Assembly (NCBI GenBank): GCA_946222885.1 | Contig: CAMIAK010000013.1 | Coordinates: forward strand, 1 to 56,375 | Reading direction: 5' to 3' | Length of the DNA: 56,375 nucleotides | Source of the DNA: an uncultured Nesterenkonia sp. | Lineage (GTDB): Bacteria; Actinomycetota; Actinomycetes; Actinomycetales; Micrococcaceae | In this document: in pieces, positions 40,032 to 48,954 of the stretch | Position numbering within the stretch: the first letter of the stretch is position 1 | Layout of the letters: the number at the start of each line of letters is the position of its first letter | The notes under the pieces: generated by a model | Databases searched by the model: none | The model's input: only the letters and a program-made list of their open reading frames with translations | Told to the model about the DNA's origin: nothing | Program-made: the position numbers and the translations under genes

Positions 40032-41855
40032 ATGTTGACCACCACCACCGCCGATGCACGGCTCTACGGCCCAGGGCGCACTGTGGCGCCCGAGGAGGTC
40101 ACCGGCTCGCAGGCGATCATCCGCAGCCTGGAGGAGCTCGGCGTCACCGACGTCTTCGGCATCCCCGGCGGCGCGATCCTGCCCACCTATGACCCGCTGA
40201 TGGACTCCACGCAGATCAACCATGTGCTGGTCCGCCATGAGCAGGGAGGCGGCCACGCCGCACAGGGCTACGCCATGGTCACCGGCCAGGTGGGAGTGTG
40301 CTTCGCCACCTCCGGGCCCGGAGCCACCAACCTGGTCACCCCGTTGGCCGACGCCCATATGGACTCGGTGCCGATGGTCGCCATCACAGGCCAGGTCAAC
40401 GCCCAGGTGATCGGCACCGACGCCTTCCAGGAGGCGGACATCGTGGGCATCGCCACCCCGATCACCAAGCATGCCTTCCTGGTCACCGACGCCGACGACA
40501 TCCCCCAGGTCATGGCCGAGGCCTTCCACCTGGCCTCCTCGGGACGCCCCGGCCCTGTGCTGGTGGACATCACCAAGTCCGCCCAGACGGCGAAGACCAC
40601 CTTCTCCTGGCCGCCGAAGATGGAGCTCACCGGCTATAAGCCGGTCACCCGCGGCCACGCCAAGCAGGTGCGTGAGGCGGCCAAGCTCATCCAGGCCAGC
40701 CGGCGCCCGGTCTTCTACATCGGCGGCGGCATGATCAAGGCTGAGGCCTCCGAGGAGTTCCGTGCCCTGGCCGAGTCCGTGGGGGCCCCGGTGGTCAACA
40801 CGCTCATGGCGCGCGGGGCCTTCCCCGACTCCCACGAGCTCAACGTGGGCATGCCGGGTATGCACGGCACGGTCTCCGCCGTGGCCGCGCTGCAGAAGGC
40901 GGACCTGCTGATCGCCCTCGGTGCCCGCTTCGACGACCGCGTCACCGGCCAGCTGGACACCTTCGCCCCGGAGGCGAAGGTCATCCACGCCGACGTCGAT
41001 CCCGCGGAGATCTCCAAGAACCGGGCGGCCGACGTGCCGATCGTCGGATCGCTCAAGGAGATCGTCCCCGAGCTGCAGAACGCCTACCAGGACCTCTGCG
41101 CCGCCCAGGGCGAGCCGGACCTGACCGCCTGGTGGCAGCAGCTCAACCGCATCCGCGAGACCTACCCGCTGGGCTGGACCGAGCCGGAGGACGGCAACAT
41201 CGCCCCGCAGAAGGTCATCGAGAGGATCGGCCAGGCCGCAGGGCCGGAGGCGGTCTACGTGGCCGGCGTCGGGCAGCACCAGATGTGGGCCGCCCAGTTC
41301 ATCAAGTACGAGCGCCCCCGCCAGTGGCTGAACTCCGGCGGCCTGGGCACCATGGGCTACTCGGTGCCGGCCGCCATGGGTGCGGCCGCCGGGAACCCGG
41401 ACCGGACCGTCTGGGCCATCGACGGCGACGGCTGCTTCCAGATGACCAACCAGGAGCTGGCCACCTGCGCGATCAACAACATCCCGATCAAGGTCGCGGT
41501 CATCAACAACTCCAGCCTCGGGATGGTCCGGCAGTGGCAGACCCTCTTCTATGAGTCGCGCTACTCCAACACGCACCTGAACACCGCGGTCAGCGCCGAC
41601 GGCGAGGAGGTCGTGCGGATCCCTGACTTCGTGAAGCTCGCCGAGGCCTACGGCTGCGTGGGCCTGCGCTGTGAGCGCGAGGAGGACATCGACGACGTCA
41701 TCGCCCAGGCGATGGCGATCAACGACCGCCCGGTGGTCGTGGACTTCGTGGTCAGTCGCGACTCCATGGTCTGGCCCATGGTCCCCGCGGGGGTCAGCAA
41801 CAGCGACATCCAGGTCGCCAGAAACATGACGCCCGACTTCGACGAGGAGGAATAA
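40032..41855 (+). CDS. ilvB: Acetolactate synthase catalytic subunit
   Basis: This ThDP/FAD enzyme makes acetolactate or acetohydroxybutyrate, the first common step to Val, Ile and Leu. ATG 40032 gives 607 residues. A GTG at 40005 is in frame but lies next to the attenuator and lacks a ribosome site. Motifs: GIPGGAILPTYD, RHEQGGGHAAQGYA (ThDP Glu), TSGPGATNLVTP, FQEADIVGI, and GDGCFQMTNQELATC plus INNSSLGMVRQWQ for Mg-ThDP. It is followed by the regulatory subunit one base later. Confidence 0.96.
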   Translation: MLTTTTADARLYGPGRTVAPEEVTGSQAIIRSLEELGVTDVFGIPGGAILPTYDPLMDSTQINHVLVRHEQGGGHAAQGYAMVTGQVGVCFATSGPGATNLVTPLADAHMDSVPMVAITGQVNAQVIGTDAFQEADIVGIATPITKHAFLVTDADDIPQVMAEAFHLASSGRPGPVLVDITKSAQTAKTTFSWPPKMELTGYKPVTRGHAKQVREAAKLIQASRRPVFYIGGGMIKAEASEEFRALAESVGAPVVNTLMARGAFPDSHELNVGMPGMHGTVSAVAALQKADLLIALGARFDDRVTGQLDTFAPEAKVIHADVDPAEISKNRAADVPIVGSLKEIVPELQNAYQDLCAAQGEPDLTAWWQQLNRIRETYPLGWTEPEDGNIAPQKVIERIGQAAGPEAVYVAGVGQHQMWAAQFIKYERPRQWLNSGGLGTMGYSVPAAMGAAAGNPDRTVWAIDGDGCFQMTNQELATCAINNIPIKVAVINNSSLGMVRQWQTLFYESRYSNTHLNTAVSADGEEVVRIPDFVKLAEAYGCVGLRCEREEDIDDVIAQAMAINDRPVVVDFVVSRDSMVWPMVPAGVSNSDIQVARNMTPDFDEEE

Positions 41856-41856
41856 G

Positions 41857-42402
41857 GTGAGTGCTGTGAACGAAAGCCAGGGTGCCGCCGGGGCAGTCCG
41901 CCGCCGCACCCTCTCCGTCCTGGTCGAGGACGTCCCGGGCGTGCTCTCCAAGGTCTCCGGCCTCTTCTCCCGCCGGGCCTTCAACATCCACTCCCTGGCG
42001 GTGGGCCCCTCGGAGATCGACGGGCTCTCGCGGATCACCGTGGTGGTGGACGCCGACGCCGAGCTTCTCGAGCAGATCACCAAACAGCTCAACAAGCTCA
42101 TCAACGTCATCAAGATCATCGAGCTGGAGCCGGAGAACTCGGTCCAGCGCGATCACCTGCTGATCAAGGTCAAGGCCGACTCGCCGACCCGTCTGCAGGT
42201 GACCCAGGCCGTGGATCTCTTCCGCGCCAAGATCGTGGACGTCTCCGTGGACTCGCTCACCATCGAGGCCACAGGCGCTCCCGATAAGCTCAACGCGCTG
42301 CTCGAGGTGCTCGAGCCCTACGGCGTCCGTGAGATCGTCCGTTCCGGGACGCTCGCGATCAGCCGCGGCTCGAAGTCCATGACCGACCGCGCACTGCGCT
42401 AG
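41857..42402 (+). CDS. ilvN: Acetolactate synthase regulatory subunit
   Basis: It binds valine and controls IlvB. From GTG 41857 it has 181 residues; GGAGG at 41847-41851 favours this over a second GTG at 41866. An ACT domain covers about 17-90 (RTLSVLVEDVPGVLSKVSGL, then FNIHSLAVGPSE) and a C-terminal small-subunit domain the rest (DRITIKV-like segment RDHLLIKVKADSPTR). Gene order ilvB-ilvN-ilvC is standard for actinobacteria. Confidence 0.95.
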   Translation: MSAVNESQGAAGAVRRRTLSVLVEDVPGVLSKVSGLFSRRAFNIHSLAVGPSEIDGLSRITVVVDADAELLEQITKQLNKLINVIKIIELEPENSVQRDHLLIKVKADSPTRLQVTQAVDLFRAKIVDVSVDSLTIEATGAPDKLNALLEVLEPYGVREIVRSGTLAISRGSKSMTDRALR

Positions 42403-42441
42403 ACCCCTGCAATCAGCACATAGAACTGAGGAGATCTCGAA

Positions 42442-43470
42442 GTGACTGACCTCTATTACGATGATGACGCCGACCTGTCGGTCCTGAGCGGCAAGAAGGT
42501 CGCCGTCATCGGCTACGGCTCCCAGGGCCACGCCCATTCCCTGTCCCTGCGCGACTCCGGCGTGGACGTCGTCGTCGGCCTCAAGGAAGGCTCCAAGTCC
42601 AAGGCCAAGGCCGAGGAGCAGGGCCTGACCGTCAAGCCGGTGGCCGAGGCGGCCGCGGAGGCCGACGTGATCATGATCCTGGTGCCGGACCAGCACCAGG
42701 AGACCGTGTACCGCGATGAGATCGCCCCGAACCTGGAGGCGGGCAACGTCCTGCTGTTCTCCCACGGCTTCAACATCCGCTTCGGCTTCATCAAGCCCCC
42801 GGAGAACGTCGACGTCGCGATGGTCGCACCCAAGGGCCCGGGCCACGTGGTCCGCCGCGAGTACGAGGCAGGCCGCGGCGTGCCCGCCCTGATCGCCGTG
42901 GAGCAGAACCCCTCCGGCCAGGCCAAGGAGATCGCCCTGGCCTACGCCAAGGGCATCGGCGGCACCCGCGCCGGGGTCATCGAGACCACCTTCACCGAGG
43001 AGACCGAGACCGACCTGTTCGGTGAGCAGGCCGTGCTCTGCGGCGGCGCCTCCCAGCTGGTGCAGTACGGCTTCGAGACCCTGACCGAGGCCGGCTACAA
43101 GCCGGAGATCGCCTACTTCGAGGTGCTCCACGAGCTCAAGCTCATCGTAGACCTCATGGTCGAGGGTGGCCTGACCAAGCAGCGCTGGTCGATCTCCGAC
43201 ACCGCGGAGTTCGGCGACTACGTCTCCGGCCCGCGGGTGATCTCCCCGGAGGTCAAGGAGAACATGAAGGCGGTTCTGGCCGACATCCAGTCCGGAGCCT
43301 TCGCCCAGCGCTTCATGGACGACCAGCGCAACGGCGGCAAGGAGTTCCAGGAGCTGCGGAAGAAGAACGAGTCGCACCCGATCGAGCCCACCGGCCGCGA
43401 GCTGCGCAAGCTGTTCTCCTGGATCAACGACCAGGAGGACGACTACACCGAGGGCACGGCAGCACGCTGA
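42442..43470 (+). CDS. ilvC: Ketol-acid reductoisomerase
   Basis: It isomerises and reduces acetolactate with NADPH. The 342-residue length is class I. The Rossmann domain starts VAVIGYGSQGHAHSLSLRDS; the phosphate-binding KEGSKSKAKAE suggests NADPH use. MVAPKGPGHVVRREYEAG, ETDLFGEQAVLCGG and SDTAEFGDYVSGPRV are conserved, and supply metal ligands. The start is GTG 42442 with GAGGAG upstream. A terminator ends the ilvBNC unit. Confidence 0.97.
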   Translation: MTDLYYDDDADLSVLSGKKVAVIGYGSQGHAHSLSLRDSGVDVVVGLKEGSKSKAKAEEQGLTVKPVAEAAAEADVIMILVPDQHQETVYRDEIAPNLEAGNVLLFSHGFNIRFGFIKPPENVDVAMVAPKGPGHVVRREYEAGRGVPALIAVEQNPSGQAKEIALAYAKGIGGTRAGVIETTFTEETETDLFGEQAVLCGGASQLVQYGFETLTEAGYKPEIAYFEVLHELKLIVDLMVEGGLTKQRWSISDTAEFGDYVSGPRVISPEVKENMKAVLADIQSGAFAQRFMDDQRNGGKEFQELRKKNESHPIEPTGRELRKLFSWINDQEDDYTEGTAAR

Positions 43471-43482
43471 ATGCCTAAGATG

Positions 43483-43512
43483 GTGGGGGCCGGTCTTCGG
43501 ACCGGCCCCCAC
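43483..43512 (+). terminator. Terminator of ilvBNC
   Basis: A perfect 13-bp stem (43483-43495 with 43500-43512) closed by a C(TTCG)G tetraloop, 13 nt after the ilvC stop. This is a very stable hairpin. Confidence 0.8.
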
Positions 43513-43559
43513 TTGCTCTTCCCGACCAGAAGTACGCCGCTACCACGAAGAAGGAACCT

Positions 43560-45155
43560 GTGAGCACTCGCCCCGTCGTCGTCCTCGCCGAAGAACTCTC
43601 ACCCGCCACCGTCGAGGCCCTCGGGCCGGACTTCGAGATCCGCCAGTCCGACGGGACCGACCGCGCCCGGCTCTTCGCGGACCTCGCCGACGCCGATGCG
43701 GTGATGGTCCGCTCCGCCACCCAGGTCGACGCCGAGGTCTTCTCGCAGGCCCCACAGCTGAAGGTCGTCGCCCGCGCCGGCGTCGGGCTGGACAACGTGG
43801 ACGTCAAGGCCGCCACCGAGGCCGGCGTCATGGTGGTCAACGCCCCCACCTCCAACATCGTCTCCGCGGCCGAGCTGACCTGCGCCCACATCCTGGGCCT
43901 GGCCCGAAACATCTCTCCGGCGCACCAGGCGCTGAAGGGCGGCGAGTGGAAGCGCTCCAAGTACGCCGGCGTGGAGCTGCAGGACAAGGTCCTCGGCGTG
44001 ATCGGCCTGGGCCGCATCGGCGGGCTGGTGGCCGAGCGGATGAAGGCCTTCGGCATGGAGATCATCGCCTTCGACCCCTATGTGACCTCCGCCCGGGCCC
44101 ACCAGCTCGGTGCTCAGCTGGTCACCCTGGAGGAGCTCTACGAGCAGGCCGACGTCGTCACCGTCCACATGCCCAAGACCCCGGAGACCATCGGCATGAT
44201 CGGCGCCGAGCAGTTCCGGACCATGAAGCCCAGCTCCTTCGTGGTCAACGTGGCCCGCGGCGGCCTCATCGACGAGGAAGCCCTGGAGACCGCCCTGGAG
44301 GCCGGGGAGATCGCCGGTGCCGCCATCGACGTCTTCAGCACCGAGCCCTCCACCGATCTGCCCTTCTTCGGCCGGGAGAACGTGGTGGTCACGCCGCATC
44401 TGGGCGCCTCCACCGCTGAGGCCCAGGAGAAGGCCGGCGTCTCGGTGGCCAAGTCGGTCCGCCTGGCACTGGCCGGTGAGCTGGTGCCCGACGCCGTCAA
44501 CGTGGCCGGCGGCGCCATCGACGAGCTGGTCCGCCCGGGCATCCCGCTGGTCGAGAAGCTCGGCCGGGTGCTCAGCGCCATGGCCTCCGACGCCTTCACC
44601 GATGTGGAGACCGAGGCCGCCGGGGAGATCGCGGAGAAGAACGTCACCGCTCTGCAGCTGGCGGCGCTGAAGGGTCTGTTCACCGACGTCGTCAACGATC
44701 CGGTCTCCTACGTGAACGCCCCGGTGCTGGCCGAGCAGCGCGGGGTCGCCACGCGGCTGACCACCACCTCCGAGGTGGAGGACTACCGCAACGCGCTCAC
44801 CGTGCGCGGGGCGACCTCCTCCGGGACCAACCTGGAGGTGCGCGGCACCCTCACCGGGCCGCGGCAGATCGAGAAGATCGTCGGGATCAACGGCTACGAC
44901 CTCGAGATCACTCTGACCGACCATCTGGTGATCTTCGAGTACGCGGACCGTCCCGGCGTCGTCGGCGCGCTCGGCCGCATCCTGGGGGAGAAGGGCGTGA
45001 ACATCGCCGGCATGCAGGTCTCCCAGAACACGAAGCAGGGCAGCGCGCTGGCCGTGCTGGCCATCGACGCCGCCCTGCCGGCGGGCGTCCTGGACGCCAT
45101 CAGCGCCGAGGTCGGGGCCGCCCTGGCCGCCGAAGTCGACCTCGAAGAGAACTGA
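43560..45155 (+). CDS. serA: D-3-phosphoglycerate dehydrogenase, long form
   Basis: It makes 3-phosphohydroxypyruvate, the first step to serine. GTG 43560 with GAAGAAGGAA upstream gives 531 residues. The catalytic and NAD part (1-310) has GLGRIGGLVAERMKAFGM, NVARGGLIDEEAL (Arg), DVFSTEPS and TPHLGASTAEAQEKAG (His). An allosteric substrate-binding domain (about 320-450) and a C-terminal ACT domain (FEYADRPGVVGALGRIL) follow, as in the mycobacterial serine-inhibited enzyme. It lies between ilvBNC and metG. Confidence 0.96.
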   Translation: MSTRPVVVLAEELSPATVEALGPDFEIRQSDGTDRARLFADLADADAVMVRSATQVDAEVFSQAPQLKVVARAGVGLDNVDVKAATEAGVMVVNAPTSNIVSAAELTCAHILGLARNISPAHQALKGGEWKRSKYAGVELQDKVLGVIGLGRIGGLVAERMKAFGMEIIAFDPYVTSARAHQLGAQLVTLEELYEQADVVTVHMPKTPETIGMIGAEQFRTMKPSSFVVNVARGGLIDEEALETALEAGEIAGAAIDVFSTEPSTDLPFFGRENVVVTPHLGASTAEAQEKAGVSVAKSVRLALAGELVPDAVNVAGGAIDELVRPGIPLVEKLGRVLSAMASDAFTDVETEAAGEIAEKNVTALQLAALKGLFTDVVNDPVSYVNAPVLAEQRGVATRLTTTSEVEDYRNALTVRGATSSGTNLEVRGTLTGPRQIEKIVGINGYDLEITLTDHLVIFEYADRPGVVGALGRILGEKGVNIAGMQVSQNTKQGSALAVLAIDAALPAGVLDAISAEVGAALAAEVDLEEN

Positions 45156-45168
45156 GCGGAGGAACCGG

Positions 45169-46785
45169 ATGAGCAGGCCCGCGTACTACATCACCACGGC
45201 GATCTCCTACCCCAACGGGGAGCCGCACATCGGCCACGCCTATGAGTACATCGCCTCCGACGCCATGGCACGGTTCAAGCGCCTGGACGGCTATGAGACG
45301 CTCTTCCTTACCGGCACCGATGAGCACGGCCAGAAGATGCAGCAGTCGGCCCAGAAGGAGGGGATCACCCCCTACGAGCTGGCCACCCGCAACGCGGCGG
45401 CCTTCAAGCACGTCGACGACGAGGTCCTCGGGATCTCCTACGACCGCTTCATCCGCACCACCGATGAGGACCACTACGCCGCCTCGCAGGCCATCTGGCG
45501 GCGGATGGTGGAGGCCGGGGACATCTACCTGGACAAATACGCCGGCTGGTACTCCATCCGTGATGAGCGCTTCTACGCCGATGACGAGACCGAGGTCTGT
45601 GAGGACGGCGAGCGGTACTCCATCGAGACCGGCACCCCGGTGACATGGACCGAGGAGGAGTCCTACTTCTTCCGGCTCTCCGAGTACGCCCAGCCGCTGC
45701 TGGACTTCTACCGGGAGAACCCGGACTTCGGGGGCCCGCGCAGCCGCTTCAACGAGGTCATCCGCTTCGTGGAGAACGGCCTGGAGGACCTCTCCATCTC
45801 GCGGACCACCTTCGACTGGGGCGTGCCCGTCCCCGAGGACCTCACCGCCGGTCAGACCGACCTCAAGCACGTCATGTACGTGTGGGTGGACGCCCTGACC
45901 AACTACCTGACCGGCGCCGGCTTCCCGGACCTGGAGTCGGAGAGCTATCGGAAGCACTGGCCCGCCGACGTCCATGTCATCGGCAAGGACATCTCCCGGT
46001 TCCACTGCATCTTCTGGCCGGCCTTCCTGATGAGCGCCGGGCTGCCGCTGCCCAAACGGGTGATGATCCACGGCTTCCTGCACAACGCGGGGGAGAAGAT
46101 GTCCAAGTCGGTGGGCAACGTGGTCGCCCCGGAGGCGTGGGTGCAGACCTACGGGCTCGACGCCGTGCGGTTCTTCCTGCTGCGCGAGTTCCCCTTCGGC
46201 CAGGACGGCTCCTACACCCACGACGCCGTGGTCGGGCGCAAGAACTCGGACCTGGCGAACAACCTGGGGAACCTCGCCCAGCGGTCGCTGTCGATGATCG
46301 TGAAGAACTGTGAGGGAGCGATCCCGCAGCCCGGCGAGCTGGCTGAGCAGGACCGCGCGATCCTGGCCCAGGCCGAGGAGCTGCTGCAGATCTCCCGCGA
46401 GGCCTACGAGTTCCAGGACTTCCACCGGGCGCTGGAGCGCACCTGGTACGTCCTGGGCGAGGCCAACGCCTACTTCGCCGACCAGGCCCCCTGGCAGCTG
46501 AAGAAGACCGACCCGGAGCGGATGGGCACCGTGCTCTACGTGACCGCGGAGATCATCCGGAAGGTCGCGCTGCTGGCCCAGCCGGTCATGCCGGCCTCGG
46601 CCTCCAAGCTGCTCGACGCGCTGGGGGTCCCGGCAGAGGGCGACGCCGGCGCCACCAACGCCTCGAACGAGGGGCCGCGCTCCTTCGCCGCCTTCGGCCA
46701 GGCGCTGGAGCCGGGGACCCCGATCGCCAAGCCCGAGCCCGTCTTCCCCCGTCACGAAGACCCCGCAGAGAAAGCAGAGGCCTGA
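45169..46785 (+). CDS. metG: Methionyl-tRNA synthetase
   Basis: It charges tRNA-Met. The 538-residue protein has the class I HIGH motif as HIGHA (20-24) and KMSKS near residue 310 (GEKMSKSVGNVV). YITTAISYPNGEPHIG and FLTGTDEHGQKMQ are family markers. It resembles the compact mycobacterial type: no C-terminal EMAP-like dimer domain and no obvious four-Cys zinc knuckle. The gene starts 13 nt after serA and ends 4 nt before leuB, so it is probably co-transcribed with amino-acid genes. Confidence 0.95.
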   Translation: MSRPAYYITTAISYPNGEPHIGHAYEYIASDAMARFKRLDGYETLFLTGTDEHGQKMQQSAQKEGITPYELATRNAAAFKHVDDEVLGISYDRFIRTTDEDHYAASQAIWRRMVEAGDIYLDKYAGWYSIRDERFYADDETEVCEDGERYSIETGTPVTWTEEESYFFRLSEYAQPLLDFYRENPDFGGPRSRFNEVIRFVENGLEDLSISRTTFDWGVPVPEDLTAGQTDLKHVMYVWVDALTNYLTGAGFPDLESESYRKHWPADVHVIGKDISRFHCIFWPAFLMSAGLPLPKRVMIHGFLHNAGEKMSKSVGNVVAPEAWVQTYGLDAVRFFLLREFPFGQDGSYTHDAVVGRKNSDLANNLGNLAQRSLSMIVKNCEGAIPQPGELAEQDRAILAQAEELLQISREAYEFQDFHRALERTWYVLGEANAYFADQAPWQLKKTDPERMGTVLYVTAEIIRKVALLAQPVMPASASKLLDALGVPAEGDAGATNASNEGPRSFAAFGQALEPGTPIAKPEPVFPRHEDPAEKAEA

Positions 46786-46789
46786 TCCC

Positions 46790-47860
46790 ATGGCAGCCCA
46801 GCAGTTCGACATCGCAGTCATCCCCGGCGACGGGATCGGCCCCGAGGTCATCGCCGAGACCCGCAAGGTCCTCGACGCCGTCCTGGACTCCTCAGAGGCC
46901 CGGGTCAGCTACACCGAATACTCCCTGGGGGCCCAGCACTGGCTGGAGACCGGGGAGACCCTCTCCGAGGAGACCCTGGAGAGGCTGAAGCAGCACAGCG
47001 CGATCCTCTTCGGCGCCGTCGGGGCGGATCCTCTGGACACCCGGATCCCCTCGGGCATCATCGAGCGCGAGCTGCTGCTGGCGCTGCGGTTCCGGCTCGA
47101 CCACAGCGTGAACCTCCGCCCGGCGCGGACCTTCCCGGGCGTCTCCACCCCGCTGGCCGGGGAGGAGGGCTTCGACTTCGTCGTCGTGCGCGAGGGGACC
47201 GAGGGCCCCTACGCCGGCAACGGCGGCATCCTGCGCAGGGGCACCGCCCAGGAGATCGCCTCCGAGGTCTCGGTGAACACCGCCCACGGCGTGCGCCGCG
47301 TGGTGGAGGACGCTTTCGTGCGCGCCCAGGCCCGCTCCAAGAAGCTGACCCTGGTGCACAAGAACAATGTGCTGACCTTCGCCGGCGACCTGTGGACGCG
47401 CACCACCCGTGAGGTGGCGGAGCGGTTCCCGGATGTCAGCTGGGACTACATGCACGTCGACGCCGCCACCATCCACATGGTGAACAACCCGCAGCGCTTC
47501 GACGTGATCGTCACCGACAACCTCTTCGGCGACATCCTCACCGACCTGGCCGCCGCCGTGACAGGCGGCATCGGGCTGGCCTCCTCCGGCTCCATCAACG
47601 CAGAGGGCGTGTTCCCGTCCATGTTCGAGCCGGTCCACGGATCCGCCCCTGACATCGCCGGGCAGCAGATCGCCGACCCCACTGCGGCGGTGCTCTCGGC
47701 GGCGCTGATGCTGGAGAACCTGGGCCTGCCGGCCGAGGCCCGGCGGGTCGAGCAGGCGGTCCACGCCCAGCTGGCAGAATGGGCGGAGACCGGCGGCACC
47801 GGGCTGAGCACCGCCCAGCGCGGCGATGCCTTCGTCGCGAAGATCAAGGAGACCCCATGA
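46790..47860 (+). CDS. leuB: 3-isopropylmalate dehydrogenase
   Basis: It oxidatively decarboxylates 3-isopropylmalate in leucine synthesis. The 356-residue protein has IAVIPGDGIGPEVIAE, the arginine cluster ALRFRLDHSVNLRPAR, REGTEGPYAGNGG, VHKNNVLTFAGDLW, DNLFGDILTDLAAA and EPVHGSAPDIAG. No leuC or leuD is present. It overlaps ilvE by 4 bp. The ribosome site is weak because the ATG is only 4 nt from the metG stop. Confidence 0.95.
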   Translation: MAAQQFDIAVIPGDGIGPEVIAETRKVLDAVLDSSEARVSYTEYSLGAQHWLETGETLSEETLERLKQHSAILFGAVGADPLDTRIPSGIIERELLLALRFRLDHSVNLRPARTFPGVSTPLAGEEGFDFVVVREGTEGPYAGNGGILRRGTAQEIASEVSVNTAHGVRRVVEDAFVRAQARSKKLTLVHKNNVLTFAGDLWTRTTREVAERFPDVSWDYMHVDAATIHMVNNPQRFDVIVTDNLFGDILTDLAAAVTGGIGLASSGSINAEGVFPSMFEPVHGSAPDIAGQQIADPTAAVLSAALMLENLGLPAEARRVEQAVHAQLAEWAETGGTGLSTAQRGDAFVAKIKETP

Positions 47861-48933
47861 CGAAGTTCTCGCACACCTCGCATCCCAACCCCACTCCGCA
47901 GGAGCAGATCGCGGAGGTGCTCAAGGACCCCGGGTTCGGGACGAACTTCACCGACCACACCGCGGTCATCGACTGGACCGAGGACGGCGGATGGGATGAC
48001 GCGCGGGTGGAGCCCTACGGCCCCATCGCCCTGGATCCGGCGGCCAGCGTGCTGCACTACGCCTCCGAGGTCTTCGAAGGGCTGAAGGCGTACCAGCACC
48101 CCGACGGCGGCGTCTACACCTTCCGCCCGCATGCCAACGCCGCCCGGTTCAACCGCTCTGCGGTACGGATGGCCCTGCCCGAGCTGCCCGAGGAGACCTT
48201 CGTGGAATCCCTGGAGGAGCTGCTCGCCGTGGACAAGGCATGGGTGCCCACCCGGGACGGCGAATCGCTGTACCTGCGCCCCTTCATGTTCGGCACCGAC
48301 GTCTTCCTGGGGATCCGTCCGTCCAAGGCGGTGAGCTACCGGGTGATCGCCTCTCCGGCGGCGAACATCTTCGGCGGGGAGCTCAAGCCGGTGAAGATCT
48401 GGGTCTCGCGCGACTATGTCCGCGCAGCACCCGGCGGCACCGGTGCGGCTAAGACCGGCGGCAACTACGCCGGCGGCCTGGTGGCCCAGAAGCAGGCCGT
48501 GGAGAAGGGCTGCCAGCAGGTCCTCTTCCTGGACCCGCTGCATGACAACGCCATCGAGGAGCTCGGCGGGATGAACGTCTTCCTGGTCCGCAGCGACAAC
48601 ACGCTGGTCACCCCGGAGCTCACCGGCACCATCCTGGAGGGGGTCACCCGTGACTCCATCATCCAGCTGGCCCGGGACCGCGGCCTAGCGGTGGAGGAGC
48701 GCCGGATCACCCTGGACGAATGGGCCGCCGGGGCCCAGGAGGGCACCATCACGGAGGCCTTCGCCTGCGGGACTGCCGCAGTGGTCACCCCTATCGGGCA
48801 GCTGCTCGACGGGGAGGAGACCATCACCATGGCCGGTGACTTCTCGGTCACATCGAGCCTGCGCGACGAGCTGGTCGGCATCCAGACCGGCACGGTGGAG
48901 GACCGCCACGGCTGGATGCATCGCCTGGCCTGA
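47857..48933 (+). CDS. ilvE: Branched-chain amino acid aminotransferase
   Basis: This PLP enzyme makes Val, Leu and Ile from their keto acids with glutamate. ATG 47857 overlaps the leuB stop (ATGA) and gives 358 residues; a longer in-frame upstream reading is rejected. K199 in GAAKTGGNYAG is the PLP lysine. Other markers: HYASEVFEGLKAY, RPHANAARFNRSA, LYLRPFMFGTD, EELGGMNVFLV and EAFACGTAAVVTPIG. It completes the branched-chain set in this region. Confidence 0.95.
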   Translation: MTKFSHTSHPNPTPQEQIAEVLKDPGFGTNFTDHTAVIDWTEDGGWDDARVEPYGPIALDPAASVLHYASEVFEGLKAYQHPDGGVYTFRPHANAARFNRSAVRMALPELPEETFVESLEELLAVDKAWVPTRDGESLYLRPFMFGTDVFLGIRPSKAVSYRVIASPAANIFGGELKPVKIWVSRDYVRAAPGGTGAAKTGGNYAGGLVAQKQAVEKGCQQVLFLDPLHDNAIEELGGMNVFLVRSDNTLVTPELTGTILEGVTRDSIIQLARDRGLAVEERRITLDEWAAGAQEGTITEAFACGTAAVVTPIGQLLDGEETITMAGDFSVTSSLRDELVGIQTGTVEDRHGWMHRLA

Positions 48934-48941
48934 GCGAAAGC

Positions 48942-48947
48942 TAGACT
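48942..48947 (+). promoter_or_regulatory. Putative leaderless -10 box for the FAH-family gene
   Basis: TAGACT ends 7 nt before ATG 48955, in the 21-bp gap after ilvE. No ribosome site lies between. Confidence 0.5.
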
Positions 48948-48954
48948 GGCGGAT

